This document shows positions 25,695 to 32,238 of a stretch of DNA of 64,000 bases, piece by piece. The notes under the pieces are model-generated. The model was not told where the DNA came from. It did no database searches and was given only the letters and a program-made list of their open reading frames with translations. How positions within the stretch are numbered: the first letter of the stretch is position 1; each line of letters starts with the position of its first letter. The DNA comes from Bacteroidales bacterium UBA3843. Lineage in GTDB: Bacteria > Bacteroidota > Bacteroidia > Bacteroidales > Paludibacteraceae. The stretch spans positions 108,512-172,511 of the forward strand of contig DGHR01000007.1 of the NCBI GenBank assembly GCA_002392745.1. Direction: 5' to 3'. Both the position numbers and the translations under genes were made by a program.

Positions 25695-26011
25695 GCTTCA
25701 ATTAAACGGACGTTTAAATGGAGCCAGAGAACATTGTTTAAAAGCTATTTACAGACTTGTCGAAAAATTGCCGATTGGGGAGCAGTGGCAAAATTTGCAC
25801 TTTTGCGAACTTTTGTCAGTTATGTTTGGCAGAAATGTGGAAAAATCGACAAAATTGCGTGAAGATTTGCGCATATAATTTATTTTTTGTATCTTTGCGC
25901 CGTGATAGTACATATATATAATTATATATGTTTTGCAGCATATTTTGCGGTATGGAAACGACTAAATGGCAGAAAAGGGTGGTTCCATTTAAACGTCCGT
26001 TTAATTGAAGC
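25695..26011. mobile_element. Candidate invertible promoter segment
   Basis: A 28-nt sequence at 25695-25722 (starts GCTTCAATTAAACGG) is repeated perfectly in inverted orientation at 25984-26011. The 261-nt spacer contains one full promoter, at present facing right (25866-25897), and no match facing left. Known Bacteroidales phase-variable switches have this layout. No recombinase gene is present in the window. Confidence 0.75.
25866..25897 (+). promoter_or_regulatory. Promoter inside the inverted repeat
   Basis: TTTG (25866-25869), 20 nt, TAtcTTTG (25890-25897). Directed toward the Bro-N gene now; inversion would direct it toward the Mrr-like gene. Confidence 0.75.
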
Positions 26012-26060
26012 AACAAATAGGGGGGGACTGGAGAAAGAGCATATAAAACGAAAAAGCCCG

Positions 26061-26137
26061 CACGATAAAAGGGCAGACATAGTGCCGGCAATCAGCACTC
26101 AAAAATGGTTGAAAAGATCTTTGAAATACTGATTTGC
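26061..26137 (+). repeat. Cassette header 1 (upstream of Bro-N gene)
   Basis: Contains a small hairpin (GCCC ... GGGC, starting at 26056), then a dyad AGTGC/GCACT, then GATCTTTGAAATA and the arm ATACTGATTTGC (26126-26137). The stretch from CACGATAAAAGGG to TTTGAAATA is almost identical to 27196-27262. The arm's inverse, GCAAATCAGTAT, lies at 27147-27158, just after the gene's terminator. Confidence 0.85.
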
Positions 26138-26176
26138 TTATATAAGGAGAAAAACGAAAATTTTTCTTGCGATTTA

Positions 26177-26208
26177 CTTGCGTATGTCAGATTTTTTTTG
26201 TAATTTTG
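26177..26208 (+). promoter_or_regulatory. Promoter of Bro-N gene
   Basis: CTTG (26177-26180, in ACTTGCGTATGTCA), 20 nt, TAatTTTG (26201-26208); the ATG follows 20 nt later. Confidence 0.75.
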
Positions 26209-26227
26209 CACCATTATCGGAACGAAT

Positions 26228-27088
26228 ATGGCAGAGCAAAACGAAATCCAATTATTTGACGGCAAGCAAGTCCGTTATATATGGGACGAGAAGCAAGAAA
26301 AGTACTTCTTCTCTGTAGTGGATGTTATCCGAGTGTTAACTGACAGTGAGAACCCTCGCAAGTATTGGAGCGTGTTAAAGACCCGTCTCAAACAAGAGGG
26401 AAGTGAGATGGCTACAAATTGTAGTCAACTGAAATTGCCCTCGTCGGATGGCAAGAGTTATCTTACCGATGTGGCTGATACAGAGCAGGTTTTTAGGTTG
26501 ATACAATCGGTACCGAGCAAGAAGGCGGAACCGTTCAAGTTATGGCTTGCGGCGCTGGGACAGGAGCGAATGAACCAGTTGCAAGATCCGGAGTTGAGCA
26601 TAGAGCAGGCTATCAAAGACTATCGTCGTTTGGGCTATTCGGAAGATTGGATCAACCAGCGTATCAAAACTATCGAGATTCGTAAAGGGTTGACGGACGA
26701 ATGGAAACGAGGCGGTATGCAGGAAGAGCGTGATTATGCTTCGCTGACGGATATTATTTCGCGGGCGTGGAGCGGAATGACGACGCGCGAGTATAAGAAG
26801 TATAAGGGGCTGCGAAAAGAGAGTCTGCGGGATAACATGACGAATGTAGAATTGATGCTCAATGGCTTGGCAGAAGCAGCGGCAACGGAACTGAGTAAAC
26901 GCGAGAATCCGAAAGGTTTTGCGGAGAATGCCAATGTTGCACAACGCGGCGGAGACGTAGCCCATGTGGCGCGCGAGCGTTTGGAACAGGAATTAGGAGA
27001 TACGGTTATCTCAGACAAACGTGCAATGAATTTCACCAACCCGCCGGAGGAACTGCCGTTTAATGATACAGAAGAAGTGAAAGAGTAA
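26228..27088 (+). CDS. Bro-N domain protein (phage antirepressor-like)
   Basis: 286 residues. The N-terminal 120 residues form a Bro-N domain: KQVRYIWDEKQEKYFFSVVD, VIRVLTDSENPRKYWSVLK, LTDVADTEQVFRLIQSVPS and KAEPFKLWLAALGQERM all match the Bacteroidales Bro-N proteins known to me. The remainder (DWINQRIKTIEIRKGLTDEW, ISRAWSGMTTREYKKYKGL, LRDNMTNVELMLNGLAEAA) is the associated C-terminal helical region. Members are thought to bind DNA and act like phage antirepressors; the actual role of this stand-alone class is unknown. It has its own promoter and terminator and is the first of three similarly built cassettes. The length is normal for the group. Confidence 0.88.
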   Translation: MAEQNEIQLFDGKQVRYIWDEKQEKYFFSVVDVIRVLTDSENPRKYWSVLKTRLKQEGSEMATNCSQLKLPSSDGKSYLTDVADTEQVFRLIQSVPSKKAEPFKLWLAALGQERMNQLQDPELSIEQAIKDYRRLGYSEDWINQRIKTIEIRKGLTDEWKRGGMQEERDYASLTDIISRAWSGMTTREYKKYKGLRKESLRDNMTNVELMLNGLAEAAATELSKRENPKGFAENANVAQRGGDVAHVARERLEQELGDTVISDKRAMNFTNPPEELPFNDTEEVKE

Positions 27089-27110
27089 CACAAGAACAAT
27101 CCTTTTTGTA

Positions 27111-27158
27111 AGCAACAATGTCGAAAGATGTTGTTGCTTTTTGTATGCAAATCAGTAT
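27111..27158 (+). terminator. Terminator plus cassette arm after Bro-N gene
   Basis: AGCAACAA (27111-27118) pairs with TTGTTGCT (27131-27138), followed by TTTTT. Then GCAAATCAGTAT (27147-27158) is the exact reverse complement of the upstream arm at 26126-26137. Confidence 0.85.
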
Positions 27159-27195
27159 AATAAGGAAGAATGAAAACCACAAAACGTGGAGCCGA

Positions 27196-27273
27196 CACGA
27201 TAAAAGGGCAGACATAGTGCCGGCAATCAGCACTCAAAAATGGTTGAAAGATCTTTGAAATAGTGGAATTACC
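27196..27273 (+). repeat. Cassette header 2 (upstream of GNAT pair)
   Basis: Near-identical to header 1 through GATCTTTGAAAT, then the private arm AGTGGAATTACC (27262-27273), whose inverse GGTAATTCCACT is at 28088-28099. Confidence 0.9.
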
Positions 27274-27312
27274 AATAAAATGCAAGAATTTGAACGATTT
27301 TTTGCTCAAACA

Positions 27313-27344
27313 TTTGCATATGTCAATTTTTTGTTGTACTTTTG
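27313..27344 (+). promoter_or_regulatory. Promoter of GNAT cassette
   Basis: TTTG (27313-27316, in TTTGCATATGTCA), 20 nt, TActTTTG (27337-27344). Confidence 0.75.
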
Positions 27345-27379
27345 CCTGTCAAAAGTAACGAACAACAAAAAAGAGATTT

Positions 27380-27514
27380 ATGTTTGGCGTAAAATCATCA
27401 AATCAACCAATTAGCGGAAAATTCGCTGAAGAGTTTGTAAGAAACCTTCTAGAAGCCCAAAAGCAACCTAAGAAAGATGTAAATGAGACGGTGCATAACA
27501 TTGTTATGGATTGA
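27380..27514 (+). CDS. Short protein preceding GNAT gene, antitoxin-like position
   Basis: 44 residues (MFGVKSSNQPISGKF ... HNIVMD). It begins 35 nt after the -7 box, and its TGA overlaps the ATG of the acetyltransferase (TGATG). I recognise no domain; it is too short for a complete ribbon-helix-helix protein but charged and helical in its second half. The overlap, the size and the parallel 42-residue ORF in the next cassette suggest an antitoxin or a leader peptide for coupling. It was too short for ordinary ORF lists. The function is inference only. Confidence 0.6.
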   Translation: MFGVKSSNQPISGKFAEEFVRNLLEAQKQPKKDVNETVHNIVMD

Positions 27515-28062
27515 TGGTGCAATTAAATTTACATCTTAAGTTAGAGCACGATGCATCAATCCTGAAGGATTTTTATTCCGGAGTAGATGCTATGGATGCT
27601 TTTATCCATACGCGCTTATCTGCTTTTCTAAGGGCATACGATTGCCGCTTTTACGTACTGCGTAACGAGCAGGACGTGGTTGTTGCTATGTTTATTATAA
27701 GCGGGGGACAATTGTTTTTAGATGAAGACTGCAAGGATGATTTACGCTTGAAGTTCCCGGATATAGATAAATGGCCGGCACTCAAAGATTATTGGGAGGC
27801 AGGTGTTTTCCCCAGCATAGAGATAAACTATCTGGCCGTAAGAAAAGAGTACAGGGAGCAGCATATCGGGAAAGATATTATATCTCTTATTGAATCTTTC
27901 AAAGATGATATGTACTATCGCCATCCGTTGTTCTTATCCGTAAAAGCATACTGCACACAGGAATATTCTGCTGTTGGATTTTATAGTAAATGCCGGTTTT
28001 TTGCCTCCGAATTTATGAGCCAGCAAATTGATTCCTTGCGAATGTACAAGACGCTTAGTTAA
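27514..28062 (+). CDS. GNAT-family N-acetyltransferase, possibly a toxin
   Basis: 182 residues from the ATG at 27514. The acetyl-CoA binding motif A is visible as SIEINYLAVRKEYREQHIGK followed by DIISLIE, and motif B as LFLSVKAYCTQEYSAVGFYS, which together give the usual GNAT V strand, pyrophosphate loop and C-terminal Tyr. GNAT toxins of the TacT/AtaT kind acetylate aminoacyl-tRNAs and pair with small antitoxins encoded just upstream; the layout here fits, but the antitoxin is not a recognised RHH protein. Ordinary small-molecule acetyltransferase is the alternative. A terminator follows directly. Confidence 0.75.
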   Translation: MVQLNLHLKLEHDASILKDFYSGVDAMDAFIHTRLSAFLRAYDCRFYVLRNEQDVVVAMFIISGGQLFLDEDCKDDLRLKFPDIDKWPALKDYWEAGVFPSIEINYLAVRKEYREQHIGKDIISLIESFKDDMYYRHPLFLSVKAYCTQEYSAVGFYSKCRFFASEFMSQQIDSLRMYKTLS

Positions 28063-28084
28063 CTACTAACCAACAAATATTACA

Positions 28085-28124
28085 AACGGTAATTCCACTG
28101 TCAAACGGAGTTACCGTTTTTTTT
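28085..28124 (+). terminator. Terminator of GNAT cassette containing its 3' arm
   Basis: ACGGTAATTCC ... GGAGTTACCGT plus a run of eight T. The 5' half includes GGTAATTCCACT (28088-28099), the reverse complement of the header arm. Confidence 0.9.
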
Positions 28125-28200
28125 GTGCATAAGGCTTCACCCACCGACCGATGAGCGGGAGACGACCGGCACAAGACCGAGAAACAGAAAAAACAATAAT

Positions 28201-28297
28201 AGTTGTGCCCGACAGGGATGAGGGCGAAAGAAGATATAGTACTATCGTTCGGTACTTTAAAAGGGAACGAAAAGATCTTTGAAATAGTAGAATTGCC
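28201..28297 (+). repeat. Cassette header 3 (upstream of RelE/ParE-like pair)
   Basis: Diverged header with the same order: hairpin GCCCgacagGGATGAGGGC, dyad AGTAC/GTACT (28238-28254), GATCTTTGAAAT, then the arm AGTAGAATTGCC (28286-28297). The inverse arm GGCAATTCTACT is at 28884-28895. Both arms differ from cassette 2 at matching positions. Confidence 0.85.
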
Positions 28298-28337
28298 TAA
28301 AAAAAGACGAGAAAAATAGATATTTTTTCGTTAAATG

Positions 28338-28369
28338 CTTGCATATGTCAGAAAAAAGCAGTAATTTTG
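28338..28369 (+). promoter_or_regulatory. Promoter of RelE/ParE-like cassette
   Basis: CTTG (28338-28341, in CTTGCATATGTCA), 20 nt, TAatTTTG (28362-28369). Confidence 0.75.
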
Positions 28370-28407
28370 CGCTGCAAAATTGCAAATAAACAATAAAACT
28401 GACGAAT

Positions 28408-28536
28408 ATGGAAGCAGCATTAAGACAGCCGGTTCAGCAGGGAACTATCTCCGAAGAGAAGTGGGAAAGCCTTCATACTATTGAAGAGTTGGATTCCACT
28501 CTTAAGAATGTTATTCATAAACATTTTCAAGGATAA
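28408..28536 (+). CDS. Short antitoxin-like protein
   Basis: 42 residues (MEAALRQPVQQGTISEEKW ... HKHFQG), acidic in the middle. Its TAA overlaps the next ATG by one base (TAATG), as seen for the 44-residue ORF in the preceding cassette. No family is recognised. The position before a RelE/ParE-like protein and the overlap make an antitoxin role plausible, though it has no DNA-binding domain that I can see. Confidence 0.6.
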   Translation: MEAALRQPVQQGTISEEKWESLHTIEELDSTLKNVIHKHFQG

Positions 28537-28853
28537 TGAGCTTGGAGGTGCGTATTGAGGATGAGGTATTCTTGGATTTAGTTGAGTTCTATGAATTCAA
28601 TCTCAAGAAACATCCCACATTAGATGAGGCCACTGTTCTAAAGAAGGAGCAGCGTCTTATTAATGAGTTAAAGAAATTGGGAACATACGCACCTACCGAC
28701 CACAAGCAAACGCAGCATCTTCCATGGGTTCAAAAAGGTTATAAAGACTATTATATTGATGGTTTTCATTTTGGATACAAAATAGAGACGATACCATCCG
28801 GAGAGAAAGTGGTGGTTGTTTACGAAGCGTGTCACGAACTACTTTTCTATTAG
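28536..28853 (+). CDS. RelE/ParE-superfamily toxin-like protein
   Basis: 105 residues. The second half has the beta-hairpin pattern of RelE/ParE toxins: KDYYIDGFHFGYKIETIP, then KVVVVYEACHELLFY, which matches the family's final strand with a conserved position for His. The N-terminal helices (DEVFLDLVEFYEFNLK; EATVLKKEQRLINELKKL) fit as well. RelE toxins cut mRNA on the ribosome and ParE toxins poison gyrase; the sequence does not decide between these. It is paired with a 42-residue ORF that overlaps its start and has its own promoter and terminator. Confidence 0.65.
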   Translation: MSLEVRIEDEVFLDLVEFYEFNLKKHPTLDEATVLKKEQRLINELKKLGTYAPTDHKQTQHLPWVQKGYKDYYIDGFHFGYKIETIPSGEKVVVVYEACHELLFY

Positions 28854-28880
28854 TCGCTTACTAAACATTTTAACATACCC

Positions 28881-28918
28881 AACGGCAATTCTACTAATCA
28901 ATAGAGTTGCCGTTTTTT
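28881..28918 (+). terminator. Terminator of RelE/ParE-like cassette
   Basis: AACGGCAATTC ... GAGTTGCCGTT followed by TTTTT; includes the cassette's 3' arm GGCAATTCTACT (28884-28895). Confidence 0.9.
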
Positions 28919-29519
28919 GTGCGTGTACATCATTCACGCGCGATAAGAAAAGAAGATACTAATAACTACGAATAGAAATAATATAAAGTTGTGCCAGACA
29001 TGGATGAAGGAGAAAAGAGTGAATGAGGGAATGAATGAGGGAGTGATGGTATACAAAAACAAATAAAACACTGCGATGCTAAAATTATAATGTAATCAAA
29101 AACGAAAACAAAAATGCGGAATCATCAGTTACTCATCGTAACTAAATGAAATCGCTCATCAGTTCACTTGTAAGCAAGTTTCCAGACGACTGCTAACCGA
29201 TTCATTTTTCAGTACCAATAAATTGCCACTGATAGATTCCTTACAAAAAATCGCTTCGCTTTCAAAAAAATAAGAAAAATAGCATCGCCGCCATAAACCG
29301 AAAAAACAATTGATCTACTTACAGAGAGAAAGTGAAAATAAACAGCGCGCACGAGGGAGTGCGAGAGGAATAGGGGTTGTGTCTTTTTTGAAAGAGGTTT
29401 TGGACAAAAAAGACACAAGCTTAGTCCGAAAAGGAACAAGTAAAGCAAAAAAAGGACTAAGTAAAAAAGAGTCAAACAAATATAAAAGTGCGCACGGATA
29501 GGGAGTGCAAAAAAAAAAG
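28919..29519. other. 600-nt structured region without a gene
   Basis: No credible ORF. Contains a hairpin-motif copy (GTTGTGCCAGACATGGATGAAGG, 28987-29009, here split as GTTGTGCCAG and ACATGGATGAAGG), GTTAC/GTAAC and CTTG/CAAG dyads near 29128-29178, an 11-bp perfect hairpin (GTGTCTTTTTT 29379-29389 with AAAAAAGACAC 29406-29416), an 8-bp perfect hairpin (CTTAGTCC 29420-29427 with GGACTAAG 29454-29461), and two copies of GCGCACG...GGGAGTGC (29346 and 29490). The last two hairpins could form a leader for the gene at 29520. Confidence 0.65.
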
Positions 29520-30197
29520 ATGGCAGGAGACAGCAAAAGGACACAGACGGAGTTAGAGCAAGGTTTGAAAGCTCAACTCAAATTGCTGGCAGACTATTGC
29601 AACCAATATGATGCCGGCAATTGGGAATATGTGTACCCTATGAGTACGGCTCTGCGTGTGCTGCTCAAAGATACGAAAAACTGCCACTCACTGCTCGGGC
29701 AACTCGGATGGAAAGACAAGATGCAGTTTATAGATAGTGCTCATCACTGCAAAGGCGGTATATGTTGCTGGGAAATCAACGGGCTGCAGAACTCTACTCT
29801 CATTGATGGCGCTGTGTATGCGGGCTTGGTGTCCAAGAAGTTGGAACAAACGGGACATGTTGTTATGGTTGGTTTGCAACCTTTGTGCAAGTTCGGTCAC
29901 TATAAGCAACAGCAACTGAAGAGTTTTGATGACTGGTATAACGATGAAGTGCTGGATGATACGAAACAGAAGATGACCCGTAAGAATGTGATTGAGAATA
30001 TAGCGGAGAAGGAAGGCGGTTGTCATTATGACACGAACAGCACCCCGGAACAGCAGACTTTCCAAAAGCCGGAATCGTTGCGCGTCAACCTCAATGGCAC
30101 ACAGATAGAATTCAAGCCCGCGCCAGTGTACACTTCATTACGCCAGATAGCATGGGAAGTGATGGAGAGTTTAAAAAATTTGAAAGAAGTAAAATAA
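29520..30197 (+). CDS. Unrecognised protein of 225 residues
   Basis: The ATG at 29520 is preferred over a GTG five codons upstream, which lies in a recurrent leader word. The protein is soluble and charged, with no signal peptide or TM helix. Visible blocks: a helical N terminus (LEQGLKAQLKLLADYCNQYD), YPMSTALRVLLKDTKNCHSL and LIDGAVYAGLVSKKL, a Cys-containing turn (CKGGICCW), and a C-terminal region resembling a helix (SLRQIAWEVMESLKNL). No known domain can be named. It is the first gene of a four-gene plus-strand run to 32129 and follows a long leader with strong hairpins. A/T-rich composition and position suggest accessory, possibly defence-related, content; that is inference. Confidence 0.6.
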   Translation: MAGDSKRTQTELEQGLKAQLKLLADYCNQYDAGNWEYVYPMSTALRVLLKDTKNCHSLLGQLGWKDKMQFIDSAHHCKGGICCWEINGLQNSTLIDGAVYAGLVSKKLEQTGHVVMVGLQPLCKFGHYKQQQLKSFDDWYNDEVLDDTKQKMTRKNVIENIAEKEGGCHYDTNSTPEQQTFQKPESLRVNLNGTQIEFKPAPVYTSLRQIAWEVMESLKNLKEVK

Positions 30198-30220
30198 CTG
30201 AAATCTAATATCAATATAAT

Positions 30221-30250
30221 AGTTGTACCCGACACGGATGAGGGTAAAAA
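30221..30250 (+). promoter_or_regulatory. Small hairpin over the ribosome binding region
   Basis: ACCC-gacacggatga-GGGT just upstream of the ATG at 30254. The loop ACACGGATGA recurs in copies at 28204 and 28990, while the stem differs (GCCC/GGGC at 28204). Confidence 0.6.
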
Positions 30251-30253
30251 GTT

Positions 30254-30661
30254 ATGAAATCGCCAAAACATTTGAGTCATAAGCCGTTGGTGTCAGTTAA
30301 TGACTATGATAAGGTAGATGGTATGTATAGAAACAATACAGATGCCAAAGCTTTGAGTATTGGGTACGCCCAATATGACAATAATGAAATCGCAATGAAA
30401 GTATGGCGGCATGTGAATGGACATTGGAGTCGACAATCAGAAGAGTTACCTATCCATCGCAACTTAGACTTGACAATACTATTGCTACATGTATTATTTG
30501 ACGAAGCACCAAATCCGGATAGTTTTCTTGTAAAAGCAAAGACTCTCTTTTCGGAAGATCAAGAAGGCGGAATTGAAGAAATCAAGAAGTACTATCAAAA
30601 GAACAAAAGTTTTTTAGAGCCTCGTTTGAAGGAATTGCGCGAGCTCTTAAACAAAATGTAA
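30254..30661 (+). CDS. DUF6530-like hypothetical protein
   Basis: 135 residues beginning MKSPKHLSHKPLVSVNDYDK, then DAKALSIGYAQYDNN, KVWRHVNGHWSRQSEELP and LTILLLHVLFDEA, ending in charged helices. This pattern matches a family of uncharacterised proteins that I recall as DUF6530; the name should be verified. No catalytic motif is evident and it is cytoplasmic by appearance. Its stop codon touches the next start (no spacer), so the two are probably coupled. A small hairpin overlaps its ribosome binding region. Confidence 0.6.
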   Translation: MKSPKHLSHKPLVSVNDYDKVDGMYRNNTDAKALSIGYAQYDNNEIAMKVWRHVNGHWSRQSEELPIHRNLDLTILLLHVLFDEAPNPDSFLVKAKTLFSEDQEGGIEEIKKYYQKNKSFLEPRLKELRELLNKM

Positions 30662-31828
30662 ATGATTAAAATCTTGAAAATATTAGCTTGGTTCTTGTGT
30701 CTCTTAGCATTTACTGTTGGGGCATTGGGAAGTAGTATTATTGTTACATTTGCTTTGTCTTTTATTGGAGCTGTTCTTCTTTTGCACTATACCATTAAGT
30801 TTTTTAAGAAGATACCACAAAAACTCAAGGTTGCAGGCCTATATGTGTATAATAAAATTCGGGGTGAATATCGTAGCATAATATTCTTAACAATATTTGT
30901 AGTCAGTTTAGTGATGAATATAGTGCTGATAACTTGGTATATGGAAACAAAGGGAGATTGCCTCTCCTCTGTTAATACATTGATATTAAATATCGCGGGC
31001 GCTTTTCTTGCATTACTACTCACTTATCTTTTATTGCGACCAAACTTTGAGGTGGCTCCCATTATTGCGCGGTCACTAAATAATCATATATGTATAGTAG
31101 TAAAGAACGAATCTCTGTTTGCCAAGTTATATTCTATCAAATTCGAATTGGCCTATTGCGGGACAACTGAAGCCAACGATGATGAATATTTGAACAATAT
31201 TGCACTCGATAGTAATTCACAAGTGACATTGTTGACAAACCAACTCGGTCATAAACCAATTGATCGCTTTAACCGTTATTTTATATTTAAGTCTGTGAAT
31301 GGTTTTTACAAGCAGTGGGCTCAATTAAAATGGCGCATATCTGCAACGAATACCATCTCAAACATAGTTGATGTCCGAGACAAGTATATTTACTATGATG
31401 CGATTCAATGGGGAGAATATGTTGGGGATAAATTTTATAATGTTCAAGAGCTATATCCATACTCGGAGCGACAGCGTGTAAGCAAAATTATTGAATTCAA
31501 CGAAACTATCAGCAAAGTTTTACGTCCGTGTGCCAAGAAAAGGAATTCTACGGATGCTATCTACCAGTCTGCATTGAATATGCTTGATACATTCATTAAA
31601 GATTATAGTAAAGAATTCCCTAATATAAGGGAGGTTAGGCCGGTTGCGGACGATTTAATTCTACACATACAAAAACTTAAGAATCTATTAAATCAAAACG
31701 AAGTCTTGCGTCCTATATATAAAGAAAGGCGAAATAAATTGTTGCAGAATATTGATAAAGAATTCGAGTGCATCTCCACTCACATGGAGAATTCACTTGA
31801 AAGAAAAAGTTTAACTATAAAAATCTAA
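30662..31828 (+). CDS. Membrane protein, unrecognised family
   Basis: 388 residues. Four hydrophobic segments are visible in the first 130 residues (about 5-22, 24-43, 76-95 and 107-128), followed by a soluble domain of about 260 residues with mixed strands and helices (FEVAPIIARSLNNHICIVVK, then FELAYCGTTEAND). The C-terminal third is helical and highly charged. No domain is recognised. It is directly coupled to the upstream DUF6530-like gene and followed by a 98-residue gene after 4 nt. A membrane-anchored effector is possible in an accessory cluster, but nothing proves it. Confidence 0.6.
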   Translation: MIKILKILAWFLCLLAFTVGALGSSIIVTFALSFIGAVLLLHYTIKFFKKIPQKLKVAGLYVYNKIRGEYRSIIFLTIFVVSLVMNIVLITWYMETKGDCLSSVNTLILNIAGAFLALLLTYLLLRPNFEVAPIIARSLNNHICIVVKNESLFAKLYSIKFELAYCGTTEANDDEYLNNIALDSNSQVTLLTNQLGHKPIDRFNRYFIFKSVNGFYKQWAQLKWRISATNTISNIVDVRDKYIYYDAIQWGEYVGDKFYNVQELYPYSERQRVSKIIEFNETISKVLRPCAKKRNSTDAIYQSALNMLDTFIKDYSKEFPNIREVRPVADDLILHIQKLKNLLNQNEVLRPIYKERRNKLLQNIDKEFECISTHMENSLERKSLTIKI

Positions 31829-31832
31829 CATT

Positions 31833-32129
31833 ATGGCAAAATTTAGGAATCGCCCCACATGGGAAGAATTACGCCAGTATGGTGCATTAACCAGGATTAG
31901 CGGTCAAGAATTTGTTTATAACAAACTTATTCGGGAACTTGTTGCTGTTGTTTTAGCAAAAGGGTTACACGCCGAAATCCCACAAAACTTAGCGAATAAG
32001 GAATTTTGGACAAAAGAAGATTATGAACGCTTGCAGATTTCCGAAATACGCTTGGAGTCTCGTCTTGGGGATCCTGACGAATTAGACGATGAAGTAATAA
32101 AAGTAATAAAAGCAAATCCAGCGAAGTAA
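31833..32129 (+). CDS. Small soluble hypothetical protein
   Basis: 98 residues, MAKFRNRPTWEELRQYG ..., rich in charged residues, with two predicted helices and an acidic C-terminal segment (DPDELDDEVIKVIK). No family is recognised. It begins 4 nt after the membrane protein gene and closes the four-gene run. A hairpin leader motif for the next gene starts 11 nt after its stop. Confidence 0.55.
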   Translation: MAKFRNRPTWEELRQYGALTRISGQEFVYNKLIRELVAVVLAKGLHAEIPQNLANKEFWTKEDYERLQISEIRLESRLGDPDELDDEVIKVIKANPAK

Positions 32130-32140
32130 TCACAACTATT

Positions 32141-32173
32141 CGGTCATAGGTGATTGGTTTTACCTATGGTCAC
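32141..32173 (+). promoter_or_regulatory. Hairpin leader motif D (1265-residue surface protein)
   Basis: CATAGGT (32145-32151) pairs with ACCTATG (32162-32168); loop contains ATTGGTTT, and GGTCACAAA follows. Same architecture as motifs A, B and C. It lies 66 nt before the ATG at 32239. Confidence 0.85.
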
Positions 32174-32238
32174 AAATAATAACTCGTACACACGCGTACC
32201 TTAAATAAAAAAGCGAATAATATAAAAATCAAAATAAT

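Noticed and set aside
29209..29544. 111-residue minus-strand frame and short plus-strand frames
   Set aside because: Low-complexity translations of A/T-rich structured leader; no start signals.
25573..32173. Chromosomal integron with gene cassettes
   Set aside because: Cassette-like order and toxin-type genes fit, but no attC-like GTTRRRY/RYYYAAC pairs or integrase were found; the private arms enclose genes rather than fold as one site.
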